A DNA stretch of 37,605 nucleotides from Zobellia uliginosa (GTDB lineage: Bacteria > Bacteroidota > Bacteroidia > Flavobacteriales > Flavobacteriaceae): contig NZ_FTOB01000014.1 of the NCBI RefSeq assembly GCF_900156625.1, forward strand, positions 1 through 37,605. The letters run 5' to 3'. The translations under genes were made by a program, and so were the position numbers. The stretch's first letter is position 1, and every line of letters begins with the position of its first letter. Below the pieces are notes generated by a model that saw only the letters and a list, made by a program, of their open reading frames with translations, was not told the DNA's origin and did not search any database. Shown here piece after piece: positions 9,000-17,400 of this stretch.

Positions 9000-9307
9000 A
9001 GTACGTTGAATAAATTGTTGGTGTCGAAAAAATCGACGTTTTGGCTTGGTGTGGTTGACGGTTTTGTCGAAAATATAAAGCTTGGTTCGATAATTAATTA
9101 TTAAATGTGTATTTTACACTTGTAAATATCGGAATTTGGATGTATAAAAGGTGTTTTATTTTTAAAAAATGTGCGATAAAATTAGGTAGTTGGTACGTGA
9201 GTAGACAAAGCTATAATAGATTTTGAATTAAATTATCCTGTATCTTATTAAAAGTTGATACTTTTTTATCCTATATTGACAAATAATCCTGTTTATAAAG
9301 AAAATTT
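9000..9307. promoter_or_regulatory. Divergent regulatory region between the dehydrogenase fusion and the AraC-type regulator
   Basis: This 308-base A+T-rich gap holds no gene. On the minus strand TAGCTTTG at 9206-9213 matches the -7 consensus TAnnTTTG for the leftward gene, which would give a leader of about 200 bases. No matching -33 is seen. Near the AraC start there are three ATCCT-containing repeats and a perfect 6-base-arm inverted repeat AAAAGT-TGAT-ACTTTT at 9250-9265. Confidence 0.45.
9233..9294 (+). repeat. Three short repeats upstream of the AraC-type regulator
   Basis: Closely similar 11-mers TTATCCTGTAT (9233-9243), TTATCCTATAT (9266-9276) and TAATCCTGTTT (9284-9294) lie within 75 bases of the regulator start codon. 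The ATCCT cores are spaced 33 and 18 bases. AraC-family proteins often bind direct repeats near their own promoter, so these are candidate operator half-sites. That is inference. Confidence 0.4.
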
Positions 9308-10189
9308 ATGAGTGCTCCGAGTATAGAAAAGACGTTGACCCCTAAGGAAACTTTTATATATAAAGACCTTATTGGTCCCAATTTTAATCCGAATTGGCAT
9401 TTTCACCCCGAGTTTCAGATTTCCTATATCATGGAAGGGGAGGGAACCCGGTTTATCGGAGACCATGTACAGAACTTTAAAAAGGGAGACCTCGTGATGA
9501 CGGGGCCTAACCTTCCTCACTTGTGGCGAAACGATGATGTTTATTTTGAAAAGGACAGTGGACTAACAACTAGGGGCCTGGTTATCTATTTTGATCATGT
9601 GCTCTTAAGCGAACCGCTTCTTGAGATGGAAGAGTTTTATAAAATCAATAAACTTGTGGAACATTCCCTTAGGGGAATAGAATTTCTCGGGGAAACTAGG
9701 GATATCATTATTAGGCTCATCTTAGAGCTTGACAAGCAAAAAGGGTTTAAAAGGATTCTACATCTCCTAAAGATATTGGATACGCTGTCTAACAGTACCG
9801 AGTATAACATATTGGCCAGCCCCAATTATATGAATGCCTTTAGGGGAGGCGATGCCGAAAAGATGCGCAAGGTCTATGATTACGTAATGGCGAATTTCAA
9901 GACCAATATTTCCCTTGACGAAGCGGCCGGTTTGTTGAATATGACTACCACTTCCTTTTGTAGGTACTTTAAACCTAGGGCGAATAAGACTTTTACACGC
10001 TTTGTAAACGAAATTCGGATCGGTCATGCGCGGAAACTGCTATTAGAGGATAACTTTAATATTTCGCAAATAAGTTATGAATGCGGCTATAATGCCTTGT
10101 CTAATTTTAACAGGCAGTTCAAGTCCATTACCGATATGAGTCCACTTGAATATAGAAAGCTTTTTTTAAATATTCAGGCACCGATGTAA
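9308..10189 (+). CDS. AraC family transcriptional regulator with N-terminal cupin sensor domain
   Basis: This 293-residue cytoplasmic regulator has an AraC-type sugar-binding cupin domain at the N-terminus (NPNWHFHPEFQISYIMEGEG, then a GDLVMTGPNLPH segment). The C-terminal DNA-binding domain, about residues 185-290, has two helix-turn-helix units. The first is around SLDEAAGLLNMTTTSFCRYF. The second is around NISQISYECGYNALSNFNRQF, followed by the family's typical MSPLEYRK ending. It is divergent from the dehydrogenase fusion and upstream of the epimerase and thuA genes, so it probably controls one or both in response to a sugar-derived signal. The ATG at 9308 is the first in frame and fits the start of the cupin fold. 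The ligand cannot be inferred. Confidence 0.93.
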   Translation: MSAPSIEKTLTPKETFIYKDLIGPNFNPNWHFHPEFQISYIMEGEGTRFIGDHVQNFKKGDLVMTGPNLPHLWRNDDVYFEKDSGLTTRGLVIYFDHVLLSEPLLEMEEFYKINKLVEHSLRGIEFLGETRDIIIRLILELDKQKGFKRILHLLKILDTLSNSTEYNILASPNYMNAFRGGDAEKMRKVYDYVMANFKTNISLDEAAGLLNMTTTSFCRYFKPRANKTFTRFVNEIRIGHARKLLLEDNFNISQISYECGYNALSNFNRQFKSITDMSPLEYRKLFLNIQAPM

Positions 10190-10260
10190 GCGTCAAAATT
10201 AGAGGGAAAATAGCTTCGATGAGGGAAAAAAAGTATCAGTCTTTAAGAAAATAAAGGAAT

Positions 10261-10288
10261 TTTGAAGTTTCATTTAGCGCTAGCTTTG
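10261..10288 (+). promoter_or_regulatory. Candidate promoter of the epimerase-thuA operon
   Basis: TTTG at 10261-10264 and TAGCTTTG at 10281-10288 match the Bacteroidota -33 and -7 elements with 16 bases between them, slightly shorter than the usual 17-20. The octamer is identical to the one facing the other way at 9206-9213. The leader to the ATG would be about 105 bases. Confidence 0.38.
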
Positions 10289-10398
10289 TTAATTGTATGG
10301 AATCCGTAACTTTTGTATTTTGATTTTTTTGTAAGAGATTACCCGCGGATTTTATTTTTAATTGAGTTCATGTTAAGATTTAAAGAAACCATTATAGA

Positions 10399-11244
10399 AT
10401 GAAAATAGGAATGAATATGTTGCTTTGGACGAACCACGTCACCGAGCAACACTTTGGTATTGTAGATGATTTGAAAAAAACCGGATATGACGGTATAGAG
10501 CTCTTCTTCGGGGAGGGCAGCGAAAAATATTATTCAGGCTTGGGCCATCATTTTTCGAGCATTGATATGGGGGTTACGGGAGTAGCGTCCTTATCGGCCG
10601 AACAAAATATAGCGAGTCCCGATAAAAAGGTCAGGGAAGCGGGTCTTGAGCGTTTAAAATGGTCTATCGATATGGGTGAGGCTGCCAATGCCGAGGTCTT
10701 ATGTGGGCCTTTTCATTCGACTTTTGCATTGTTTACAAGACAACCGCCTACCTTAGACGAAAAGAAATGGAGCAATGAAATGCTGTTGAAAGCCGCAGAA
10801 TATGCCAAAGGGGCCAATATTATACTTACGCCCGAGGCGGTCAATAGATTTGAATGCTATCTTTATAATACAATGGCCGATTTAGGTGAGATGGTCCAAA
10901 CGGTAAACCATCCGAATTTGGGAGCCATGTTCGATACCCACCACGCCAATATTGAAGAAAAGAGTCAATCTGGGGCAATCAAAACGATAGCGCCGTATCT
11001 CAAACATGTTCACATCAGTGAAAATGATAGGGGAACGCCGGGCAAAGGGCAAATTGATTGGGACGATGTATTCTCGGCCCTTAAGGAAATCGACTACCAT
11101 GGTTGGGTAACCATCGAAGCATTCAGTACGGCCATACCTGAATTTGCCAATGCTATCAATGTATGGCGCAACTACTCTCCCGTAGAGGAAGTGTATACCG
11201 AAGGATTTAAGCTTATATCACAAGGCTTGGGAATAATAAAATAA
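10399..11244 (+). CDS. Sugar isomerase/epimerase, TIM-barrel family resembling D-tagatose 3-epimerase
   Basis: This 281-residue cytoplasmic enzyme belongs to the xylose-isomerase-like AP_endonuc_2 TIM-barrel family. The four metal ligands known in D-tagatose/D-psicose 3-epimerases are visible in order: Glu146 (TPEAVNRF), Asp179 (MFDTHHAN), His205 (HVHISEND) and Glu240 (VTIEAFS). Each is offset by six from the numbering I recall for the Pseudomonas cichorii enzyme. The substrate-contacting residues also match at the same offset (Glu152, His182, Arg211). This supports C3 epimerisation of a ketose, but relatives act as keto-sugar hydratases or lyases, so substrate and reaction remain open. There is no signal peptide. 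It starts the operon with the ThuA-domain gene 26 bases downstream and lies after the AraC-type regulator. Confidence 0.88.
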   Translation: MKIGMNMLLWTNHVTEQHFGIVDDLKKTGYDGIELFFGEGSEKYYSGLGHHFSSIDMGVTGVASLSAEQNIASPDKKVREAGLERLKWSIDMGEAANAEVLCGPFHSTFALFTRQPPTLDEKKWSNEMLLKAAEYAKGANIILTPEAVNRFECYLYNTMADLGEMVQTVNHPNLGAMFDTHHANIEEKSQSGAIKTIAPYLKHVHISENDRGTPGKGQIDWDDVFSALKEIDYHGWVTIEAFSTAIPEFANAINVWRNYSPVEEVYTEGFKLISQGLGIIK

Positions 11245-11270
11245 TAGTTATCTAAATAAACCTGAACAGA

Positions 11271-12392
11271 ATGAAAAATGTATTGCCCATTGTAATTTGT
11301 CTATTTTTATTTGCGTGTAAACAACAAAAAGAGACGGTTGCCAAAGGACCCGAAACGACCAAGGAAGTCGATGCGCCCAAAAAATGGTTGACCTTTGATG
11401 GAGCCGATGAAAATGCAAAACATATCGTTTTGGTTTCAGGTGATGAAGAATACCGTTCGGAGGAAGCCTTGCCCCAGTTGGCAAAAATCTTATCGAAACA
11501 CCACGGTTTTAAATGTACGGTCTTGTTTGCCCAAGAAGAAGGTAAGCCCGGTATCGTAAACGCCAATCATGTAACTAACATTCCTGGCTTGGAAGCATTG
11601 ACCACGGCCGATATGATGGTTATCTTTACAAGATTTCGCGCGCTTCCCGATGAACAGATGAAATATATTGACGATTACTTAAAATCGGGAAAACCGGTTA
11701 TGGGACTCAGAACTGCGACCCATGCATTCAATTTTCCTGAGGATTCCGATTCAAACTACGCCCATTACAGCTTCAACTACAAAGGGGACAAGACCGAATG
11801 GGAGGGCGGTTTTGGACGTTTGGTACTTGGTGAAACTTGGATTCGTCATCACGGGCACCACAAACACCAGAGTACTAAGGGTATGGTTGCTATAGGAGCC
11901 AATACAACGGGTATTACCAATGGAATTTCCGATGGTGATGTATGGGGGGCTAGTGATGTATACGGAGTTCGACTTCCGCTTCCCGGTGACTCACAGCCTA
12001 TTATTTTGGGGCAGGTGATGAACAGGAAAGGGGAGTATGATGAAAATGATATTTTCTTCGGAATGAGGCCTACCGACGATGAAATAGCTACTACTAATAA
12101 AGATGGAGAGAGCCTAGGAGACGAATTGATGCCCGTTACCTGGATCAAAAGCTACCAATTGCCAAACGGTAAAAAAGGAAAAGCCATAGCCTCTACCGTT
12201 GGGGCGGCCAATGATCTTTTGATCGAGGGCACAAGAAGATTGTTGGTGAACGGGGTGTTCTGGGGACTTGACCTGGAAATTCCCGAGAAGGCCAAGGTAT
12301 CTTTAGTGGGCGACTATAAGCCAACGAAGTTTGAATTTAGAAAAGCTGACTATTGGCCGGCAAAACAATTGAGTATAGAAAGCTTCGAATAA
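11271..12392 (+). CDS. ThuA-domain lipoprotein
   Basis: This 373-residue protein has a lipoprotein signal peptide with lipidation Cys16 (FLFACKQQ), so it is exported and membrane-anchored. From about residue 50 to 260 it has the ThuA fold, related to class I glutamine amidotransferases: HIVLVSGDEEYRSEEALP, then FTRFRALPDEQ, then GLRTATHAF at 145-153. In rhizobia, ThuA acts with the dehydrogenase ThuB on trehalose-type disaccharides through keto-sugar intermediates. Bacteroidota and Planctomycetota have many exported ThuA proteins of unknown activity. Its pairing with an epimerase-like enzyme and a cytochrome-linked dehydrogenase suggests a part in metabolising an oxidised sugar. The exact reaction is not known from sequence. 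Confidence 0.88.
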   Translation: MKNVLPIVICLFLFACKQQKETVAKGPETTKEVDAPKKWLTFDGADENAKHIVLVSGDEEYRSEEALPQLAKILSKHHGFKCTVLFAQEEGKPGIVNANHVTNIPGLEALTTADMMVIFTRFRALPDEQMKYIDDYLKSGKPVMGLRTATHAFNFPEDSDSNYAHYSFNYKGDKTEWEGGFGRLVLGETWIRHHGHHKHQSTKGMVAIGANTTGITNGISDGDVWGASDVYGVRLPLPGDSQPIILGQVMNRKGEYDENDIFFGMRPTDDEIATTNKDGESLGDELMPVTWIKSYQLPNGKKGKAIASTVGAANDLLIEGTRRLLVNGVFWGLDLEIPEKAKVSLVGDYKPTKFEFRKADYWPAKQLSIESFE

Positions 12393-12410
12393 GGGAGCGA
12401 CTTCAAATTT

Positions 12411-12438
12411 AGGGCAGCATCAAGAAGTTTGTTGCCCT
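12411..12438. terminator. Hairpin between convergent thuA and sigma-factor genes
   Basis: AGGGCAGCA (12411-12419) pairs with TGTTGCCCT (12430-12438), nine pairs with one wobble and a 10-base loop, in a 45-base convergent gap. No T-run follows on either strand, so termination by it alone is uncertain. The arm touches the last base of the sigma-factor stop codon. Confidence 0.45.
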
Positions 12439-12977
12439 TACAGGAAACAAGAAAACCAGATGAGGGAATGGAGTACTTTTTGTACTCCTTCTTGTCTTAA
12501 GAACGCATAGGCGCGCTTCATTTGTGTTTTTACGGTGTTGATCGATATGCCTTGGTTCTTCGCGATTTCGGCATAACTCTGCCCGTTTAGGATCGCGGAA
12601 ATAAAGATTTGTCTTCTACTTTCCGGAAGTTGGTCCAAAAGGGCGAGAACATTTCCTTTTTCATTTACGGTCTCACCAAATTTGGGGTCTTCGTAGTTCT
12701 CGATCTGAAAATCCGCCAAGATCAATTTTTGTTTTTTTGCCTTCTCAAGACTCTTTAAACTGAGATTTTTTACCGCCCTAATGGCGTAGGCCCTAAAAGA
12801 AACCGTAATTGAAACGCTTTCCCTTCGCTGCCAATACGAAATGAAAAAATCTTGAACAACATCCTTTGCCGCATCCTTATCCTTTACGATTCCAAACGAA
12901 ACTAGACACAAAAGGGGGAAGTACTCCTTAAAGAGCAATTCCATCTCATGGCTGTTTTTCTTTTGAAATAGTGACAT
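12438..12977 (-). CDS. ECF (sigma-70 family) RNA polymerase sigma factor, FecI/SusC-type
   Basis: The protein has about 179 residues if it starts at the ATG at 12975-12977. The frame extends two codons further to a TTG, which is a poorer start. Near the N-terminus it has sigma region 2 (ELLFKEYFPLLC...DAAKDVVQDFFISYWQRR). At about 110-160 it has region 4 (LDQLPESRRQIF, then the helix-turn-helix SYAEIAKNQGISINTVKTQM). This size and layout fit the ECF sigma factors that Bacteroidota pair with FecR anti-sigma proteins and STN-SusC receptors. It is divergent from the FecR gene and convergent with thuA. The probable target is the STN-susC operon at 14432-22612. A sigma gene transcribed away from its anti-sigma gene is less usual than co-directional order. 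Confidence 0.92.
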   Translation of the reverse strand: MSLFQKKNSHEMELLFKEYFPLLCLVSFGIVKDKDAAKDVVQDFFISYWQRRESVSITVSFRAYAIRAVKNLSLKSLEKAKKQKLILADFQIENYEDPKFGETVNEKGNVLALLDQLPESRRQIFISAILNGQSYAEIAKNQGISINTVKTQMKRAYAFLRQEGVQKVLHSLIWFSCFL

Positions 12978-13162
12978 TGTCAACTGGGCTTGTTAAGGTC
13001 GGTTCTTAATGTTGGGGATTGTGTATTTGATTGAAAAATCAATTCAATTATAGTGATTTAATTTCAACTAAGATAAAAAACTGTCAAATTCTTAATAAAA
13101 GTGTGAAATTTTGTCACCCTTATTTGTTGTTCCGGTAACCTAATAGTAAAAGAAGATCTGTA
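12978..13162. promoter_or_regulatory. Divergent promoter region between sigma factor and FecR
   Basis: This 185-base A+T-rich gap must hold the promoters of both genes. A perfect inverted repeat TTGATT-GAAA-AATCAA lies at 13027-13042. I found only near-matches to TAnnTTTG, such as TGTATTTG beginning at 13023, so no start site is assigned. Confidence 0.45.
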
Positions 13163-14299
13163 ATGTACCATAAGGAACAATTGAAATCGGTTTTAATAGA
13201 GGTAAGGAAGTCGGGAAAAATCGACCCTGAGACTTTAGGGAGTTTGACCGAAGCGGAAAGGGAGGTGGTGTATTCGCTATATGGGGAAAACCTGATTTCG
13301 GAAGCTTTGCTTTTTTTGGAAGAACTCGATACGGAAGAAGAATGGCAGCAGTTCATGAAAAAAACGGTAGATTCAAGAAAGCCCCCTGTCTCTTTTATGA
13401 GGCCGGTCATGAAATACGCGGCCGTGTTGGTCTCCTTCTTGGCCCTAGGTTATTTCTTTTTTCAAGATAAAGATGGAAAGTCAACGCCAATTGAGGCAAC
13501 GGCAATTAAGCTTAAAATGGACGAAAACAATGTCAAGGTGCTCCAGAAAGGGCAGAGCCAACAAATTGTATCGAATACCGGAAAGGTTCTAGGCGTGCAA
13601 AATGGCGATAAAATTACCTATAAGGTCGATTCTGAAATAGATGAGTTGGTGTATAACGAACTGGAAATTCCATTTGGAAAGATTTTCAATGTAGAGCTAT
13701 CCGATGGTACGCTCGTACACCTGAACTCGGGTACGAAAATTAAATATCCCGTGAAATTTTTGAAGGAAGGAAAAAGGGAAGTCTTTCTAGAGGGAGAGGC
13801 CTATTTTAAGGTGGCAAAAGATGCGAAACACCCTTTTGTGGTCCATGCCAATGAGGTGGCCGTTGAAGTTTTGGGTACTGAGTTCAATCTGACAAGTTAT
13901 GATGAAGATGCCGAAATCAATACCGTTTTGGTAGAGGGTTCCGTAAGTATGGGCAATTCGGTAAAACCGGAAGATCACATCATCCTGACGCCCGGAACAA
14001 AGGGTACATGGGACAAGAATTCCCACGTGACCAATACCGAAAGTGTCGATGTTGGCCTGTATACCGGATGGGTAAGTGGCGAAATCGTATTTCGTAACAC
14101 CATGTTCTCGGCCATGCAAAAGCGATTGGAACGGAGTTATAATGTGTCGATTACGAATTACAACACTATGTTGGCAAATAAAGTGCTGAATGCGCGATTT
14201 AATGTCAATATCGAGACCATAGACGATGTTATGAAATCAATTGGGGAGATATATCCCTTGAAATATGAGATAAGGGACAAAGAGGTTATAATACAATAG
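13163..14299 (+). CDS. FecR family anti-sigma factor with DUF4974 C-terminal domain
   Basis: This 378-residue single-pass inner-membrane protein has a cytoplasmic N-terminal part of about 78 residues that would hold the sigma factor and a membrane segment at about 80-101 (VMKYAAVLVSFLALGYFFF). A periplasmic FecR domain follows at about 165-265 (LSDGTLVHLNSGTKIKYP, VFLEGEAYFKVAKDAKHPFVV, VEVLGTEFNLTSY). A C-terminal domain at about 307-377 resembles DUF4974 (GEIVFRNTMFSAMQKRLERSYNV). The periplasmic part is expected to contact the STN domain of the transporter encoded 133 bases downstream, relaying substrate occupancy to the sigma factor. Length and domain order are normal for the family. Confidence 0.93.
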   Translation: MYHKEQLKSVLIEVRKSGKIDPETLGSLTEAEREVVYSLYGENLISEALLFLEELDTEEEWQQFMKKTVDSRKPPVSFMRPVMKYAAVLVSFLALGYFFFQDKDGKSTPIEATAIKLKMDENNVKVLQKGQSQQIVSNTGKVLGVQNGDKITYKVDSEIDELVYNELEIPFGKIFNVELSDGTLVHLNSGTKIKYPVKFLKEGKREVFLEGEAYFKVAKDAKHPFVVHANEVAVEVLGTEFNLTSYDEDAEINTVLVEGSVSMGNSVKPEDHIILTPGTKGTWDKNSHVTNTESVDVGLYTGWVSGEIVFRNTMFSAMQKRLERSYNVSITNYNTMLANKVLNARFNVNIETIDDVMKSIGEIYPLKYEIRDKEVIIQ

Positions 14300-14346
14300 A
14301 TAATAACAAAAGACAGTGCCTATGTAAATAATGCTTTCAATAAAAA

Positions 14347-14378
14347 AATCGGAAAATGCTTGAGACCATTTCCCGATT
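14347..14378 (+). other. Intergenic hairpin between fecR and the STN-susC
   Basis: AATCGGAAAATG (14347-14358) pairs with CATTTCCCGATT (14367-14378) with one A-C mismatch and an 8-base loop. There is no T-run downstream on the plus strand, so it does not look like a plain terminator of fecR. It could partly separate fecR expression from susC or protect the susC mRNA 5' end. Confidence 0.5.
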
Positions 14379-14431
14379 GAATAAGTGCGAATTAAACAAC
14401 GTTTTCTAAATTATTTAATCCAACCAAAACT

Positions 14432-17400
14432 ATGAAAAAAATCGTTAGTTGGGGGTTGCCGTTCCGGTATTTCCCTAAAATGAACCTAAAAATGAAACTC
14501 ACCACTATATTACTTATAGTTTCATTGTTCGAGATTCAAGCCAACTCTTACGCACAGGGTAAGAAATTGACCTTAAATCTTGAGAACACTAGTATAGAAC
14601 AGGTTTTCAATGAAATCGAATCGATTTCCGAATTCCGTTTTTTATATGAAAGTGAACGGATAGATGTGGATCGAAAGGTGACATTGCACATTGAGAACAA
14701 GAAAATTTCGGAAATATTGGCCCTGCTATTTGACCGTTCTGATGTGGCTTATAAGACCCGAAATCGGCAAATTATCCTCACTAGAAAAAATCCAAAGGAA
14801 AAAAGGCCTCCGAGTACAAGCCATAAGGTTATGTACAACGAAGGCCCTGTGCAATTTCAGGTTTCGGGTACGGTTTCCGACGCTGATGGCGCACCTTTGC
14901 CAGGGGCGAATATTTTAGAAAAGGGAAGCACGAACGGTACACAAAGTGATTTTGATGGAAATTTTGTATTGAACGTTGCCGATGAAAATGCGGTTTTGGT
15001 AATTTCATATATCGGTTTCGCAACCAAGGAAGTCGGGTTGAACGGACAATCTTCCGTGAACATTGGTTTAAAGGAAGACGCAGCAGGTCTTGAAGAAGTG
15101 GTTGTTGTAGGATATGGAACGGTTCGGAAAAAAGACCTTACGGGTTCCGTGGCTTCGGTAAAAGGTTCCGACCTCGAAAAAACACCTTCCAATACCTTTG
15201 TGCAATCATTACAGGGTAAGGCTTCCGGTGTTGATATTAGGGCGGCTTCCAATGCGCCTGGCGGTGGTATCCGGATCAGGGTAAGGGGAACGAACTCGAT
15301 CAATGCTTCTAGTCAACCCCTATATGTAGTCGATGGTTTTCCTATAGATAATAGTAATACGACTCCCGAAGCGGGAGGGAACAGGGCTTCGGCAAGTGAC
15401 CCCTTAACCAGTATCAGTTCTTCCGAAATTGCTTCGATAGAAGTTTTGAAAGATGCTTCCGCAACGGCAATTTACGGAGCTAGGGGGGCTAATGGCGTAG
15501 TGATCGTTACTACCAAAAGAGGAGGTCAGGGTAAGGCGAAAATCGATTTTGAGTATTCCTCTACAATCAGCTCGGTTAGGAAAAAGTTGGATTTGGCAAA
15601 TGCCGAAGAGCTTGCGATCCTGACCAATGAGTGGGCTACCAATAACAGTCAACCACTTATATATGATGGAATAAACAAGCCTTTGCCCGAAGATTTAGGG
15701 GAAGGAACCGATTGGCAAGACCAGATTTTCAGGAGCGCCATTACCAATAATTACAATCTTACCGTTTCAGGAGGTCGTGAAGGGACCAGATATTTGGTTT
15801 CCGGTAATTATATGGACCAAGACGGGATCATCATCGAATCTAATTTTAAACGGGCCGGACTTAAATTTAACCTAGATCAAGATTTGGGGGAAAGGTTAAA
15901 GTTTGGTATGAACGCCAATATTACCCGAACCATTAACGATGCGGTTGATTCCGATGGGGGTGGATATCAAAACGATACACCATTGTGGAATGCCTTGGCA
16001 ACGACGCCCGTAATTCCCGTTAAGGATAGTGAGGGCAATTATGTACACAATCACGATGAAACGGTAAAAGTTCTTGAAAACCCGGTATCTATTGCTAAGA
16101 CACGAACCGACCTTACCTATACCACACGGGTTTTGAGTAATGCTTTTTTACAATATGACATATTGAGAGGATTGTCGTTCAAGGCCAATTTTGGAGCGGA
16201 CCTGATCAATTCCAAAAGGAATGCTTATACGCCTACTACGGCAGAAACACAGGCCTTGCCCAATAAAGGGATAGCCTCTGTAGGAACCTTGCAGCGAACC
16301 AATTTATTGGCGGAATACACTTTTAACTACAACAAGTCTATCGGCGATAAGCACCGGATAGATGCGGTTATTGGATATACCTACCAGAGTAATAAGTTAG
16401 AGAGCGTGTTTTCGCGTACCGACGACTTTTTTACCGACTTGGTCGAATTCAATAACTTGGAATTGGGTTCAGATCCAAGACCGTCTAAGAGTGGGGCAAC
16501 GGAATCTGCTTTGTTGTCTTATTTGGGAAGGGTCAACTATGTGTTTGACGATAAATACATCATTACGGGCTCTATCCGTAGGGATGGTTCCTCAAAATTC
16601 GGTACTGGTAAAAAATGGGGGGTCTTCCCTTCGGGAGCTATTGCTTGGCGATTGGTAGAGGAAGATTTTATTCAAAATCTCAATGTCTTTAGTGCATTAA
16701 AATTAAGGGGTAGCTACGGACTTACAGGTAACGAATCTATCGGGGCCTATAATTCATTGGCGCTTTATGCGGCAACCAGTCAACCCATTATCGGAGGTGT
16801 TCCGGTAGTAGGCTTGGCTCCCAATAGGATCAATAATCCCGATTTAAAATGGGAGCGTACAAAACAGACCGATGTAGGTCTTGAAATGGGCTTTTTTGAT
16901 GGCCACCTAAATCTTGAGGCGGGCTATTACGTAAAAACTACCGAAGACCTTTTGTTGAGTGTGGCGATACCTACACAATCAGGATATAACACCAGCGTCC
17001 AAAATATTGGTAAGGTAGAAAATAGGGGATTTGAATTCGACCTTGGAATGAACCATAATTTTGGGAAACTTACCTGGAACTCTAATTTCAATATCTCCTT
17101 TAACCGAAATAAACTGTTGGAACTACCTGAGGGTACCGATGAACTGATCAACGGAATCGGAAGGGGAGAGACCGCTTATGGTTCCTCCATTGCCCAAGTG
17201 GGTAAACCATTGGGCCAGTTTTTTGGCTATCGTTTTGATGGTATTTGGGAATCGGAAGAAGAAATTATTGCCGGAGGAAACACGGTCGGTGGTGTAAATA
17301 GGGTCGGACTTCCCAAGTATAGAGACCTGAATGGCGATGGGTTTAAGCAGAACTTAGACGATAAAGAAGTGGTAGGGGATCCGAACCCAGACTTTATCTA

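Noticed and set aside
13027-13042. TTGATT/AATCAA inverted repeat as a terminator
   Set aside because: It lies in a divergent gap with no gene ending there and no T-run.
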